Made by a program: the position numbers and the translations under genes. This document shows positions 37,187-47,153 of a DNA stretch of 64,000 nucleotides, one piece after another (position 1 is the first letter of the stretch; every line of letters starts with the position of its first letter). The notes below the pieces were generated by a model that was not told the DNA's origin, did not search any database, and worked only from the letters and a program-made list of their open reading frames with translations. The DNA is taken from positions 286,059 through 350,058 of the forward strand of contig CAIJOB010000040.1 of the NCBI GenBank assembly GCA_903822175.1, read 5' to 3'. The stretch is from an uncultured Alphaproteobacteria bacterium. Lineage in GTDB: Bacteria > Pseudomonadota > Alphaproteobacteria > Caulobacterales > Caulobacteraceae.

Positions 37187-37826
37187 GCCTCCAGCAGTCC
37201 CGCTGATGGATGCGGCCGGCTTCGCTCGCCTTAGCGGGGCCACGCCCGTGCAGATGGCCGATCTGGAGCGCTTCAGGGTCATGCTCATCGAGCGCAACGC
37301 GGTGATGAACCTCATCGGCCCGGCGACGATTGCGGATTTCTGGTCGCGCCACGCCTGGGACAGCGCCCAGCTGCTCAAACTGGCGCCCGAGGCGCGGTCG
37401 TGGGCGGACTTGGGCGCCGGCGCGGGCCTACCGGGGCTGGTGCTGGCCATACTCGGAAAAGGCGTCATGGGCTTCCACGTCGACCTCGTGGAGAGCATGA
37501 CCAAGCGGTGCAAGTTCCTCTCCGAAGTGGTTGCGGAACTGGAGCTTCCGGCCACCGTCCACAACGCGCGTGCGGAAAACCTCGATCTAACTGTGGAGAT
37601 CGTCACCGCGCGGGCTTGTGCGCCGCTTCACCGCCTGTTGGGGTATGCCCGGCCCTACCTTCAGGGCGGCGCCACCGGCCTGTTCCTCAAAGGACAGGAT
37701 GTGGTAGCCGAGATGAAGGAGGCCGCAAGATATTGGGAATACGAGGCTGACGTCGTGCCATCCAAGAGCGACCCCCGGGGCCGCATCGTTCGCGTGAAGA
37801 GGCTCGGCCGTGCCCGCAAGGTCTGA
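37161..37826 (+). CDS. rsmG: 16S rRNA (guanine527-N7)-methyltransferase
   Basis: The 221-residue SAM-dependent enzyme has [46 protein letters not shown], and the SAM-binding [16 protein letters not shown] (about residues 80-95). The C-terminal [12 protein letters not shown] is typical. It is the classic gidB position between mnmG and parA. Its start overlaps mnmG by 26 bases. Confidence 0.94.
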   Translation: MSAAAPPPEPPAVPLMDAAGFARLSGATPVQMADLERFRVMLIERNAVMNLIGPATIADFWSRHAWDSAQLLKLAPEARSWADLGAGAGLPGLVLAILGKGVMGFHVDLVESMTKRCKFLSEVVAELELPATVHNARAENLDLTVEIVTARACAPLHRLLGYARPYLQGGATGLFLKGQDVVAEMKEAARYWEYEADVVPSKSDPRGRIVRVKRLGRARKV

Positions 37827-38622
37827 CCACCCGATGAGAGTGCTGGTCGTCGCCAACCAGAAGGGCGGCGTCGGCAAGACCACGACCGCGATCAACCTCG
37901 GCACCGCGCTGGCCGCCGTGGGCGAGCGCGTGCTGCTGATCGACAGCGATCCGCAGGGGAACGCCTCGACGGGCCTCGGCATCGGGCGCGCGCTGCGCAA
38001 ACACACCCTCTACGACGTGCTGATGGGCGAAAAGACCCTGGCCGAGGGGGTGGTGAAGTCCTCGGTGCCCGGTCTGGACGTGGTGCCGTCCGATCCGGAC
38101 CTCTCCGGCGTCGAGATGGAATTGGCCCAGGAGGCGCGGCGTTCCTACAAGCTGCGCGACGCGCTGGACGCGGTACGTGAGGCGGGGACCTACAGCTACG
38201 TGCTGATCGACTGCCCTCCGTCGCTAAATCTGCTGACCGTCAACGCCATGGCTGCCGCCGACGCGGTGCTGGTGCCGCTGCAGTGCGAGTTCTTCGCCCT
38301 GGAAGGCCTGACGCAGCTGATGCGCACTATCGACCTGGTCCACACCAGCCTGAACCCCAAGCTGGAGATCCAGGGTATCGTGCTGACCATGTTCGACCGC
38401 CGCAACGGGCTGTCGGCCCAGGTGGCCAACGATGTGCGCAACCACTTCGGCGAGACGGTCTACCAGACGGTGATCCCGCGGAACGTGCGGGTCTCCGAGG
38501 CGCCGTCATTCGGCAAGCCGGCGCTGGTCTACGATCTGAAATGCGCGGGGAGCCAGGCCTATCTGCGGCTGGCCCGCGAGGTGGTGCTGCGCGAACGCGC
38601 CCGCCGCAAAGTCGCGGCGTAG
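37810..38622 (+). CDS. parA: chromosome partitioning ATPase ParA
   Basis: The 270-residue deviant Walker ATPase moves the ParB-parS complex. The P-loop is K18-G-G-V-G-K-T-T, followed by INLGTALAAVGERVLLIDSDPQGNASTGLG. The second Walker motif is VLIDCPPSL. I kept the GTG start at 37810 because AGAGG lies seven bases ahead and the length fits Caulobacter ParA; an ATG at 37834 is the alternative. It overlaps rsmG by 17 bases and precedes parB by 12. Confidence 0.95.
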   Translation: MPARSDHPMRVLVVANQKGGVGKTTTAINLGTALAAVGERVLLIDSDPQGNASTGLGIGRALRKHTLYDVLMGEKTLAEGVVKSSVPGLDVVPSDPDLSGVEMELAQEARRSYKLRDALDAVREAGTYSYVLIDCPPSLNLLTVNAMAAADAVLVPLQCEFFALEGLTQLMRTIDLVHTSLNPKLEIQGIVLTMFDRRNGLSAQVANDVRNHFGETVYQTVIPRNVRVSEAPSFGKPALVYDLKCAGSQAYLRLAREVVLRERARRKVAA

Positions 38623-38634
38623 GAGAGAGTTTCG

Positions 38635-39498
38635 ATGGCCAGAGGCTTGGGCCGGGGGCTTTCCGCCCTGATGGACGATGCGAGCGACGGCGATCCGCCG
38701 GGCGGCCCGGGCGAGGGCGTGCGCGAAATCCCCATCGAGCTGGTCCACCGCAATCCGGAGCAGCCGCGCCGGCACTTTCCCGAGGAAGAGATCGCCGAAC
38801 TGGCGGCTTCGATCCGCGACAAGGGCATCCTGCAGCCGATCCTGGTGCGGCCTTCGCCGAAGACGCCGGGTGAGTTTGAGATCGTCGCCGGCGAACGCCG
38901 CTGGCGCGCGGCGCAGCAGGCGGGGCTGAAGGCCATACCGGCGCTGGTCAGGGTGCTGGACGACGACAAGGCCTTCGAGATCGCCATCGTCGAGAACGTC
39001 CAGCGCGAAGACCTCAACGCCATGGAAGAGGCCCAGGCCTATCAGACGCTGATGCGGCGCATGGCCTACACCCAGGACAAGGCCGCCGCCGCGGTCGGCA
39101 AGTCGCGCAGCCACGTGGCCAACACGCTTCGCCTGCTGCAACTGCCCGACGCGGTGCAGGACCACGTGCTGTTCGGCCGCCTGACCGCCGGGCATGCCCG
39201 CGCGATCCTCAGCGCCGCCTTCCCCGAAGTGCTGGCGCAAACCATTGTGGATAAAGGGCTTTCCGTCCGCGACGCCGAGGCTCTGGCCAAGCGTAAGGAC
39301 GCAGGCGCCGCGAAGAAGGGCTCCGGCCCGCGCCGCGCCGGCAAGAATACCGACACCGCCGCCCTCGAGGTCGATCTGGAAGATGCGCTGGGCATGAGCG
39401 TCGACATCGTCGACCGCGACGGCGTGGGGGAGCTGCGGATCAAGTACGCGACCCTGGAACAGCTCGACGAGCTCTGCCGCCGGCTGACGCGGCGCTAA
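38635..39498 (+). CDS. parB: chromosome partitioning CTPase ParB
   Basis: The 287-residue protein has the N-terminal CTP-binding boxes (VREIPIELVHRNPEQPRRHF and GERRWRAAQQAG), a helix-turn-helix centre (QDKAAAAVGKSRSHVANTLRLLQLP) that reads parS, and a C-terminal dimer domain (VDLEDALGMSVDIV). GGAGAG stands seven bases before the ATG. The matching parS sites are at 32309-32324 and 35124-35139. Confidence 0.96.
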   Translation: MARGLGRGLSALMDDASDGDPPGGPGEGVREIPIELVHRNPEQPRRHFPEEEIAELAASIRDKGILQPILVRPSPKTPGEFEIVAGERRWRAAQQAGLKAIPALVRVLDDDKAFEIAIVENVQREDLNAMEEAQAYQTLMRRMAYTQDKAAAAVGKSRSHVANTLRLLQLPDAVQDHVLFGRLTAGHARAILSAAFPEVLAQTIVDKGLSVRDAEALAKRKDAGAAKKGSGPRRAGKNTDTAALEVDLEDALGMSVDIVDRDGVGELRIKYATLEQLDELCRRLTRR

Positions 39499-39501
39499 GC
39501 G

Positions 39502-39963
39502 ATGCCGGATCAAGCGCGAACGGCCGATTTACTCGCGAGGAACCGTCGGCGGCTCGCCCGCGCGGAATTTCTCAAGCGCCTCAAGCCGGCTGGCAACGCT
39601 TCGCTCATGGGGGACGATGCTTACCTCGTGACGCTCGAACGATATCGAGCCGCCAAGACGGCGGAAGACACCCGCGAATTCCGGACTTTCGACGAACTCG
39701 CTGCGTGGTTTGCTCAGGCGGCTTCAACCAAGCTCGGCCTAACTTGCTGTGTGTTTCCCGCGTGGGATTCCCTGGATTTTCCCGCCGCTATTGTCTCGAC
39801 GGCAGGCCTTGTCGGGGCGCTTGCAGGGAATCCACGGTTCGTTTCCGTCGATGGCTTCGTAGCGGCGGACATTTCGGCAGAAGTCTGGCTGGTCGTCGAC
39901 ATTGAGGCGGATGACTCGAAAACCGAGGTCGCCACTGCGAAGGTTTTGGAGTCCGTCCGATGA
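39502..39963 (+). CDS. unrecognised protein inserted between parB and GNAT gene
   Basis: The 153-residue soluble protein starts three bases after the parB stop and overlaps the following GNAT gene by four bases. Visible features are a basic helical N terminus (ARNRRRLARAEFLKRLK), a central helix (TFDELAAWFAQAASTKLGL) and a C-terminal beta-rich stretch (VWLVVDIEADDSKTEVATAKVLESV). No family is recognised. Codons such as TTA, GAT, CGA and AAT occur more often than in its neighbours, so it may have been acquired. It is probably real because of the tight junctions. Confidence 0.6.
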   Translation: MPDQARTADLLARNRRRLARAEFLKRLKPAGNASLMGDDAYLVTLERYRAAKTAEDTREFRTFDELAAWFAQAASTKLGLTCCVFPAWDSLDFPAAIVSTAGLVGALAGNPRFVSVDGFVAADISAEVWLVVDIEADDSKTEVATAKVLESVR

Positions 39964-40481
39964 TCCTCGCCACAGGAAACCGCGTGCGGCTGCGCACCAT
40001 CGGCGTGCGCGATCTGAAGGCCGCCACGGCGCACAAATATACGCTGTCGATCACCGAGCCGATGACCGACCCGGACCATGCGCGCCGCGCGCTGGACCAG
40101 ACCGGCTTCTGGCAGCCCAAGGCTGGCGCCTGCGCCATCGAAAGCCTGGTGGAGGGCGACAACAGCCGGCTGATCGGCACCCTGCAGTTCTATGGCGCGG
40201 GGCCGGGCATCCACGGCCTGGAGATCGGCTATGTGCTGCACAGCGAGGACGACCGGGGGAAAGGCTATGCGTCGGAAGCCCTTAGGCTTTTCTCCGACCT
40301 GCTGTTCGCCGAACATCCGGAGTGCCACCGCCTGCAGCTGATCATCGAGACCTGGAACGACGCCTCGGCGCGCCTGGCCGAGGCCTGCGGCTACGCCAGC
40401 GAGGGGGTCCTTCGCAAGGCGGGGTATTCGAGCCCCGATCAGCCGTCGGATTGCTTCGTCTATTCTAGGGTCAGGGACTAA
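39960..40481 (+). CDS. GNAT family N-acetyltransferase
   Basis: The 173-residue protein has the GNAT acetyl-CoA loop within EDDRGKGYASEALRLFSDLLF (R-G-K-G-Y-A pattern) and strand LQLIIETWNDASARLAEACGYASEGVLRKAG, typical of RimJ/RimL-type N-terminal acetyltransferases. The substrate is unknown. The start overlaps the preceding gene by four bases. Confidence 0.85.
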   Translation: MILATGNRVRLRTIGVRDLKAATAHKYTLSITEPMTDPDHARRALDQTGFWQPKAGACAIESLVEGDNSRLIGTLQFYGAGPGIHGLEIGYVLHSEDDRGKGYASEALRLFSDLLFAEHPECHRLQLIIETWNDASARLAEACGYASEGVLRKAGYSSPDQPSDCFVYSRVRD

Positions 40482-40500
40482 TTCCCCACCAATTGATCGC

Positions 40501-40618
40501 CATTCCCGGCCTTATGCCGGGAACCCATGATCACGACGCTCTCGGAAAACCGCCCGGGGACGCGATGCGCACCCACCAACCACGGAGTTCATAGGTTCCC
40601 GGGACAAGCCCGGGAATG
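40501..40618. repeat. inverted repeat of CATTCCCGGC type
   Basis: Two arms of about 30 bases (40501-40530 and 40589-40618) are inverted copies around a 58-base spacer. Each arm has an inner hairpin (CCCGGC-x-GCCGGG type). It lies between convergent genes and is related to the short copy at 14235-14260. Confidence 0.7.
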
Positions 40619-40646
40619 ACGTGCGGAGAGGGGAGTGCGAGAGCGC

Positions 40647-41744
40647 TCAGTTCCCCTCGCCGTCGTCGTCGGCGGCCTTGGCCTTCTGGTCGATGTTGGT
40701 GGGGGCGGTCTTGTGGCCGGTGCGGTCTTCCTCGCGGGCGCCCTGCAGGATGCCGACCAGGCCGTAGTTGCCCTCGTGGCAGGCGTATTCATAGACCTGC
40801 CCGGTGATCTTCGAGAACTCGTACTCGCCGCCCCACGGCTGGGCGAACACGGTCGGGTCCTCCACCCAGAAGGCGTAGTGCAGCCGGTCCTTGCCGGTGC
40901 GGGTGAAGCGCTCAGTGACCTTCAGGTGCTCTGACGCGCCCCGGAACACCTGCTCGGGGTGGAAATTGGTGGTCTCGACGACCAGAGAATTGCCCTCCCA
41001 GTGGCCGATCGAATCGCCCATCCAGGGCCGCACGGAGGCCGGGATGTGGCTGGTGGCGTTCAGCCGCACGATGCGGGCGTCATGCACCATCTCCACGTCG
41101 ATGACGACCTGATCCTTGGTCTGCACGAACTGGTAGGTGTTGTTGTAGAGCCCCGGCAGCATCACCGGGCCGGAGGAGTTGCCGAAGGAGAGCAGGCAGC
41201 GCTCGCCCAGCGCGCGGCCCTCGGGATTGTCGCTGGGGCTGACGCCGGCTCGACGCGCGCCGAATTGGTTGACCTTCACGTCCTTGCGCATCGGCACCCG
41301 GCCGTCCGCCGTCGAGGTGATGAAGCCGTTGCGGCCCTGGCCGTTCACCCGCATCACTACGCTGCCCGGGTCGGTCCAGGCGGCGTTGTAGTTGCAGTTG
41401 GTGCCGCGGCCGCCGGAGCAGTCGGCGGGGAGGTCGGTGACCTTGGCGTTGGGGTCTGTCGGCTTGTTGCCCAGGTCGATCTGCGCCTGGGTCTTGCCCT
41501 CGATCTTCTTCACCTGGTCGTCGGTCAGCACCAGGCCGGCGCCATCGCGCGGGTTGCGTTCCAGGCGGGTCACGGTGGCGCTGGTCCAGACGCCCTGCAG
41601 GTCGGGGTGGCCGTCGGCGGCCAGCGGCGCCTTGTAGCCGGTCTTGGCCGGGACGGGCGGCTGGGCCCAGGCGGCCGCGGCAGGCAGGGCCACGATCCCG
41701 ATCGTCACCGAAAAGGCTAGCGCCTTCAAACCCTTGGCCAACAT
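40647..41744 (-). CDS. secreted protein of unknown function
   Basis: The ATG at 41744, preceded by GGGAGC, gives 365 residues with a signal peptide (MLAKGLKALAFSVTIGIVALPAAAAWA). The mature part begins DGHPDLQGVWTSATVTRLERNP, a reading found in a broad family of uncharacterised secreted proteins in Caulobacterales and related groups. Several Trp/Gly/His motifs (SIGHWEGNSLVVETTNFHPEQVF; YACHEGNYGLVGILQGAREED) recur in that family. The C terminus is charged and disordered. The function is not known. Confidence 0.7.
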   Translation of the reverse strand: MLAKGLKALAFSVTIGIVALPAAAAWAQPPVPAKTGYKAPLAADGHPDLQGVWTSATVTRLERNPRDGAGLVLTDDQVKKIEGKTQAQIDLGNKPTDPNAKVTDLPADCSGGRGTNCNYNAAWTDPGSVVMRVNGQGRNGFITSTADGRVPMRKDVKVNQFGARRAGVSPSDNPEGRALGERCLLSFGNSSGPVMLPGLYNNTYQFVQTKDQVVIDVEMVHDARIVRLNATSHIPASVRPWMGDSIGHWEGNSLVVETTNFHPEQVFRGASEHLKVTERFTRTGKDRLHYAFWVEDPTVFAQPWGGEYEFSKITGQVYEYACHEGNYGLVGILQGAREEDRTGHKTAPTNIDQKAKAADDDGEGN

Positions 41745-41833
41745 GACACGCTCCCGGATGCCTTTGCAGTCATTGCTGCTTATGGAGCCAAGTATCCGGG
41801 CCTTCGGCGCTGACCGCAAGAGCGTCGCTCCAG

Positions 41834-41975
41834 TTCCTCCCCCGTAGCGGCAGCGTGCGGGGGAGGTGGCCCGAAGGGACGGAGGGGGCGCTGGGGCCGT
41901 GCGGCGGACTCGGTGCGGTTGCAGCGCCCCCTCCACCACTTCGTGGTCCCCCTCCGCCCGCTGACGCGGGGGAGG
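41834..41975. repeat. long palindromic intergenic repeat (copy 7)
   Basis: This begins TTCCTCCCCCGTAGCGGCAG like copy 4, and the right arm ends GCGGGGGAGG. A GACTC (GANTC) lies at 41907-41911. It separates the secreted-protein gene from holA. Confidence 0.85.
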
Positions 41976-41983
41976 TCTTTTGC

Positions 41984-43036
41984 CTACAGCCCCAACCGCC
42001 GCGCCCGCGCCGCCACTGCGAGCGCCAGCCGCTCGGCGATCAGCTGATCCGGCGAACCGGCGGTCTTGCACAGGCGGTCGGCGTTGAGGATCTCCGGCTG
42101 GATGCGGTCGAGCTCGTCCAGGTTCCACGAGCGGGCCTGGCGTAGAAACTCCCGCTCCTGCTTCCAGAACACGCCCGCCGCCTTGGCCGCCTCCTGCATC
42201 CCCGCGCCGTTCTTGGCCAGCGTCAGGGCGCGGCGCAGGCGGCCCAGGTGCATGCCCATGGCGCGCACCGCCGCCGGCCCGCCTTCGCCCTCCTGCGCGG
42301 CGCGCCGCAGGCCCGCCTGCGCCTCGCCGAGCCGTCCGCCAAAGGCGTCGACCGCGGCGTCGGAGAGCGAGGCCTCCGGCTCGACGCCCAGGAAGGGCTC
42401 CAGGTCGGCGGGCGTGGCCGACGCCCCGCTGCCGGGGCCGAGGTAGAGGGCCAGGCGCTCGATCTCCTGGCGCGCGACGCCGCGTTCCTTGGGCATGCGC
42501 GCCACAAACATCGCCAGCGCCTCGCTGGTCAGCGAGAGATTGTCCTTGGCCAGGCTCTCGCGCACCTGGCGGGCCACGTCGCCCGGCTCGTCCTCGTAGC
42601 AGGGGATGGTGGCGACGCCGGCGGCCTTCTCGGCGGCTTTGCGCAGGGCGGAGTCGCGGCCGAGCGCGCCGGCCTCGATCAGCAGGAAGGCGTCGGGATT
42701 GAGCTCGCCGGCGGCATGACGGGTCAGGGCCTCGGCGGCGAGCTTGTCGAGTGAGGCCTTCTCGGTGGAGAACCGCAGGCGCACCAGGCGCCGCCCGCCC
42801 ATCAGCGACTGCGCCGCCAGCTCGCCCTCCAGCCGCCCGGCGTCGGCGTCCAGGTCACCGTCGGTCAGCTGCGCCACGTCGAAGGGGTCGTTGGGATCCT
42901 TGGCGATCTTCAGCGCCAGCTGGTGGCCGCGCTCGCGCACCACGCCCAGGTCGCGGCCATAGATCACGGCGGCGCGGATATCGCTGTCAGGCCGATTGAG
43001 GAACCGGTCGATGTCCGGGCGCTTGCCGAGGATCAT
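41984..43036 (-). CDS. holA: DNA polymerase III delta subunit
   Basis: The 350-residue clamp-loader subunit has the HolA pattern: VIYGRDLGVVRERGHQLALKIA, MGGRRLVRLRF, AFLLIEAGALGRDSALRKAAE, a helical middle (VARQEIERLALYLG) and C-terminal ALTLAKNGAGMQEAAKAAGVFWKQEREFLRQARSWNLDELDRI. It opens the sliding clamp for loading. It follows lptE by two bases in the order leuS-lptE-holA usual for proteobacteria. Confidence 0.92.
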   Translation of the reverse strand: MILGKRPDIDRFLNRPDSDIRAAVIYGRDLGVVRERGHQLALKIAKDPNDPFDVAQLTDGDLDADAGRLEGELAAQSLMGGRRLVRLRFSTEKASLDKLAAEALTRHAAGELNPDAFLLIEAGALGRDSALRKAAEKAAGVATIPCYEDEPGDVARQVRESLAKDNLSLTSEALAMFVARMPKERGVARQEIERLALYLGPGSGASATPADLEPFLGVEPEASLSDAAVDAFGGRLGEAQAGLRRAAQEGEGGPAAVRAMGMHLGRLRRALTLAKNGAGMQEAAKAAGVFWKQEREFLRQARSWNLDELDRIQPEILNADRLCKTAGSPDQLIAERLALAVAARARRLGL

Positions 43037-43038
43037 CT

Positions 43039-43617
43039 TTAGTCCCCGGTGGGAAGCCCGGTCGGCGTGGCGTTGTTGGCGGGCGGCGGGAGCACCTTGG
43101 GCGCGGTCTTGGAGTGCGGCTCGCCGGTGGCCAGCCAGGCGGCGACCTCCAGCTGGATGCGCCGCGCGGCCTCCTGCGCCACCCGGTCGGCGGCGTCCTG
43201 CTCCTCGGCGATGGCCCCGTAGGGCTGGTCGGGCGAATCGTAGGTCACCTCGGCGCGGACCCGGCCCTTCTTGACGATCTCGCCGGAGGGCACGGTGGCG
43301 AGCGTGTAGTCGGCGGTCAGCACATATTCGTAGCGGCTGGCGACGTTGTCGGTACGGACGCCACGCGGGTAGCGCGCCTCGGACATCGCCAGGCGCATGG
43401 TGTAGGCGGCCGGGGCGTTGTGGTCCTTGGCGAAGGCGTCGTCGAGGTGCTGGCGCAGCAGGAAGCCCGTGCGGTTCTGCGGCGCGGTCACCGTGATGCT
43501 GGCGAGCTTCGAATTGACGCCGGGCGCGGCGTAGAGCGGCGTGAAGCCGCAGCCGCCGAGCAGCAGGCTCGTGCTGAGCGCGGCGCCGATCGCCAGGAAT
43601 GTGCGAACGGGGGCCAC
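43039..43617 (-). CDS. lptE: LPS-assembly lipoprotein LptE
   Basis: The 192-residue protein has a lipoprotein signal ending LLLGGCGFTPLYA, with lipidation at that Cys. The mature part is the LptE fold (SKLASITVTAPQNRTGFLLRQHLDDAF; YPRGVRTDNVASRYEYVLTADYTLA) with a disordered Pro/Thr tail. It plugs the outer-membrane LptD barrel. The start is a GTG immediately next to the leuS stop. Confidence 0.9.
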   Translation of the reverse strand: MAPVRTFLAIGAALSTSLLLGGCGFTPLYAAPGVNSKLASITVTAPQNRTGFLLRQHLDDAFAKDHNAPAAYTMRLAMSEARYPRGVRTDNVASRYEYVLTADYTLATVPSGEIVKKGRVRAEVTYDSPDQPYGAIAEEQDAADRVAQEAARRIQLEVAAWLATGEPHSKTAPKVLPPPANNATPTGLPTGD

Positions 43618-46206
43618 CTAGGCGGCCACGATGTTGACGATGCGGTCGGGCACGACGATCACCTTGCGGATAGTCAGGCCCTCAAGGCGCCGTGCGATCT
43701 CCGGATCGTCAAGCACCATCTTTTCCACATCGGCCGCCGAAGCGCCGGCGGGGGCCGAAATTTCGCCGCGACGCTTGCCGTTCACCTGTACCGGCAAGGT
43801 GCGCATGGCGTCTTCGGTAAGGGCCGTATCGAAGGCCGGCCAGGGGGCCATGGTCGCCATGCCCTGACCACCGACCCGGATCCAGCACTCCTCCGCCAGG
43901 TGCGGCGTGAAGGGGGCGATCAGCCGCGCGAAGGCCGACAGGGCCTCCTGGCGGGCGGCCAGCAGGGCGGGCGAGGCGTTCGCCGCGGGGTTGGCCTTCA
44001 ACAGGTTCAGGAACTCGTAGAGCCGGGCGATGCCGGAATTGAAGCGGAAGCTGTCGATGGCCTCAGTGACCTGCTTGATCAGCTTGTGGGTCGCCCGGCG
44101 CACGGCGGTCGCGGCGTCATCGTCGCCCGCGGCCGCGCTCGGGGCGGCGACAGGCTGGCTCTCGAACTCTTCCCAGACGCGGTTGACGAAGCGCCAGGCG
44201 CCCTGGACGCCGGCGTTGGACCACAGGGTGTCTCGCTCGGGCGGGCTGTCGGAGAGGACGAAGAACCGCGCGGCATCGACGCCGTAGACGTCGAAGATCT
44301 CTTCCGGCGCCACGGTGTTCTTCTTCGACTTCGACATCTTCTCGGCGTCGCCGATCACCACCTCGGCGCCATTTTCCAGGAGCTTGGCGCGGCGGACCGC
44401 ACCCTCGGCGAGGATCTCGACGTCCTTGGGCTCGACCCATTCGCCGCTCTGCTTGCGGTAGGTCTCGTGGGTGACCATGCCCTGGGTGAACAGGCCCGCG
44501 AAGGGCTCGCGCACGCTGAGCTGGCCGTCGTCGGCCAGGGCCTTGGTCACGAACCGCGCATAGAGCAGGTGCAGCACGGCGTGTTCGATGCCGCCGATGT
44601 ACTGGTCGACCGGCAGCCAGTAGTCCGCCGCGGCCTTGTCGATCGGCTGGGCGAAGTCCGGATTGGTGAAGCGGGCGAAGTACCAGGACGAGTCCACGAA
44701 GGTGTCGAGCGTGTCGACTTCCCGCGTCGCCGGGCCGCCGCAGGCCGGGCAGGTGGTGTGCTTCCAGGTCGGATGGCGCGCCAGCGCATTGCCGGGCTTG
44801 CCGAATTCCAGGTCGTCGGGGAGCGCGATGGGCAGCGCCGACTTGGGCAGGGCGACAACACCGTCCTTCTCGCAATGCACCACAGGGATCGGGCAGCCCC
44901 AGGCGCGCTGGCGGGCGACGCCCCAGTCACGCAGGCGGAAAACCTTGGCGCCTTCACCCAGGCCCAGCTCCTCGATGCGCGCGATGGCGGCGGCCTTGGC
45001 GGCCTCGACATCCAGGCCGTCCAGGAAATCGGAGTGGTAGATCTTGCCCGGGCCGACATAGGGCTCGTCGCCGATCGCGAAGGTCGCGGGGTCCTCGCCG
45101 GGCGGCAGCACCACCGGGATCACCGGCAGCTTGTATTTGCGGGCGAAATCCAGGTCGCGCTGGTCGTGCGCCGGACAGCCGAACAGGGCGCCCGTGCCAT
45201 AGTCCATCAGCACGAAATTGGCGATCCAGACGGGCAGCGTCTTGCTGGCGTCGAACGGATGGACGACCGAAAAACCGGTGTCGAAGCCCATCTTCTCGGC
45301 GGTGTCGATCTCGGCCTGGCTCGCGCCGCCCTTCTTGCAGTCGGCGATGAACTTCGCCGCGGCCGGATTGTCGGCGGCGGCCAGGGCGGCGATCGGGTGG
45401 TCGGCGGCGATGGCGACGAAGCTCGCCCCGAACAGGGTGTCGGGCCGGGTGGTGTAGACCTCCAGGCCCTCGGAAAGCGCGTCGCTCTCGCCGGCGTCAG
45501 CGAAGCGGAAGGTGAACTGGGCGCCCTGCGAGCGGCCGATCCAGTTCTCCTGCATGACGCGGACCTTCTCCGGCCAGCGGTCCAGGGTCTCCAGGTCGTC
45601 GGTGAGCTGGTCGGCGTAGTCGGTGATGCGCATGAACCACTGGTTCAGCTTGCGTTTCTCGACCACCGCGCCGGAGCGCCAGCCGCGGCCGTCGACCACC
45701 TGCTCGTTGGCCAGCACCGTCAGGTCCACCGGGTCCCAGTTGACCATCCCCTCGCGGCGATAGACCAGGCCCCGCGCGTAGAGGTCGAGGAACAGAGCCT
45801 GCTGCTGGCCGTAGTAGGCCACGTCACAGGTGGCGAATTCGCGGGACCAGTCGATCGACAGGCCCAGTTCCTTTAGCTCCGACCGCATTCGGGCGATGTT
45901 GTCGTAGGTCCAGCCCTTGGGATCGACGCCGCGCTCCATGGCGGCGTTCTCGGCGGGGAGGCCAAAGGCGTCCCAGCCCATGGGGTGCAGGACCGAAAAG
46001 CCCCGCGCGCGCTTGAAGCGGGCGATGACGTCGCCCAGCGCATAGTTGCGCACATGGCCCATGTGCAGACGCCCCGACGGATAGGGGAACATCTCCAGCA
46101 CGTAGTACTTGGGCCGGGTGTGATCGATCACCGCGCGGAAGGCGTCAGCGTCCGCCCAGGCCTTGCGCCACTTGGGCTCGGTCTCTTTGGGATTGTAGCG
46201 GGCCAT
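43618..46206 (-). CDS. leuS: leucyl-tRNA synthetase
   Basis: The 862-residue class I synthetase opens as [17 protein letters not shown]. The HIGH-type motif is [15 protein letters not shown] at about residue 42-52, and the KMSKS motif is KMSKSKKN at about 622. The editing domain lies between (about 220-420), with [24 protein letters not shown] 13 codons upstream is possible but adds nothing family-like. Confidence 0.96.
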   Translation of the reverse strand: MARYNPKETEPKWRKAWADADAFRAVIDHTRPKYYVLEMFPYPSGRLHMGHVRNYALGDVIARFKRARGFSVLHPMGWDAFGLPAENAAMERGVDPKGWTYDNIARMRSELKELGLSIDWSREFATCDVAYYGQQQALFLDLYARGLVYRREGMVNWDPVDLTVLANEQVVDGRGWRSGAVVEKRKLNQWFMRITDYADQLTDDLETLDRWPEKVRVMQENWIGRSQGAQFTFRFADAGESDALSEGLEVYTTRPDTLFGASFVAIAADHPIAALAAADNPAAAKFIADCKKGGASQAEIDTAEKMGFDTGFSVVHPFDASKTLPVWIANFVLMDYGTGALFGCPAHDQRDLDFARKYKLPVIPVVLPPGEDPATFAIGDEPYVGPGKIYHSDFLDGLDVEAAKAAAIARIEELGLGEGAKVFRLRDWGVARQRAWGCPIPVVHCEKDGVVALPKSALPIALPDDLEFGKPGNALARHPTWKHTTCPACGGPATREVDTLDTFVDSSWYFARFTNPDFAQPIDKAAADYWLPVDQYIGGIEHAVLHLLYARFVTKALADDGQLSVREPFAGLFTQGMVTHETYRKQSGEWVEPKDVEILAEGAVRRAKLLENGAEVVIGDAEKMSKSKKNTVAPEEIFDVYGVDAARFFVLSDSPPERDTLWSNAGVQGAWRFVNRVWEEFESQPVAAPSAAAGDDDAATAVRRATHKLIKQVTEAIDSFRFNSGIARLYEFLNLLKANPAANASPALLAARQEALSAFARLIAPFTPHLAEECWIRVGGQGMATMAPWPAFDTALTEDAMRTLPVQVNGKRRGEISAPAGASAADVEKMVLDDPEIARRLEGLTIRKVIVVPDRIVNIVAA

Positions 46207-46248
46207 CTTGAGGAGGCTTTGGACTGGAGTGGGAGTTCCGGTCAACTA

Positions 46249-46380
46249 TTCCTCCCCCGCAGGGGGAGGTGGCCGAAGGCCGGAGGGGGTTTCAGCCGCA
46301 GAGTCAGCGACCGCCGATGCGGCGAGCGCCGGAGAGGAAACCCCCTCAGTCAGCTTCGCTGACAGCTCCCCCTGAGGGGA
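46249..46380. repeat. long palindromic intergenic repeat (copy 8)
   Basis: The left arm begins TTCCTCCCCCGC and the right arm contains CAGTCAGCTTCGCTGACAGC, as in copy 2. A GAGTC (GANTC) lies at 46301-46305. It separates leuS from the DUF3576 gene. Confidence 0.85.
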
Positions 46381-46386
46381 GCATCA

Positions 46387-46878
46387 TCAGCCCTTGATGT
46401 TCGAAAGCTTGAGCTGGCGCGCCTTGGTCAGGATGGCGTTTTCGAGGTCCGTCTCGGTCTGGCTGGCCGAGGGGGCGTCGATCCATTGGCCGTCCGGGCC
46501 CTTGTTCTGCTTGAACACCGCCACGTTCAGCCCGTCGGCGCGCAGGCGCGCATCCAGGATGTAGACGGTGACCTTCAGGCGCTCGTTGGGCAGCTCCGGA
46601 TTGGCGTACCAATCGGTGATGATCACGCCGCCGTAGGGATCGGCCGAGGCCAGCGGCAGGAAGGACAGGGTGTCCAGCGTCGCCCGCCACAGATAGCCGT
46701 TCACCCCGATGGAGGCGGCCGAGTCAGGATTGCTCACCTGCTTGGGACCATCGCCGCCGCCGAGCGGATGCATGATGTGGGAACAGCCCGCCACGCCCAC
46801 CGAGGCGCAGGCCAAGATGCTCACCGCAACGCTACGCATCCCAAGACGATGCAACAGGGTACCGCGCACAAACGGCAT
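46387..46878 (-). CDS. DUF3576 lipoprotein
   Basis: The 163-residue protein carries a lipoprotein signal (SVAVSILACASVGVAGC). The mature DUF3576 domain has GVNGYLWRATLDTLSFLPLASADPYGGVIITDWYANPELPNERLKVTVYILD. DUF3576 genes sit upstream of leuS-lptE-holA in most alphaproteobacteria, which suggests a role in envelope assembly, though none has been shown here. GGAG lies ten bases ahead of the first ATG, so I kept the longer start; an internal ATG at 46839 is possible. Confidence 0.85.
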   Translation of the reverse strand: MPFVRGTLLHRLGMRSVAVSILACASVGVAGCSHIMHPLGGGDGPKQVSNPDSAASIGVNGYLWRATLDTLSFLPLASADPYGGVIITDWYANPELPNERLKVTVYILDARLRADGLNVAVFKQNKGPDGQWIDAPSASQTETDLENAILTKARQLKLSNIKG

Positions 46879-47153
46879 ATGTATCCGTCTCCAAAGAATT
46901 CCGTCGCGCTCAAGCTCAAGCGCAGCGGCGCCGCCCCGCGCCGGGGTCTCTATAACAACGCCGTGTCAGTCGCCAAACAGGAATCGCGTGGCCCAGCCGC
47001 CACAGGATGGGAGGTTCTTGGCTGCATTAAGGCTTAACGGGCCCAAGTTTAGTTGACCTTAGGCCTTATGGTTCTCTAATCGGCCTCCACCGTAGTGGCG
47101 CCTGGGGAATCCTTGGGCGTGCGTAAGCTGCGGGCTGGGGCTATAGGTTGGGC

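Noticed and set aside
41745..42128. In-frame extension of the secreted protein gene at 40647-41744
   Set aside because: It runs through repeat copy 7 and the end of holA; a good ribosome site and signal peptide begin at 41744.
43114..45876. Very long open frame on the plus strand opposite leuS
   Set aside because: It is antisense to a certain leuS gene; high GC removes stops in this frame, and the translation is low-complexity Arg/Gly/Ala/His with no family pattern.
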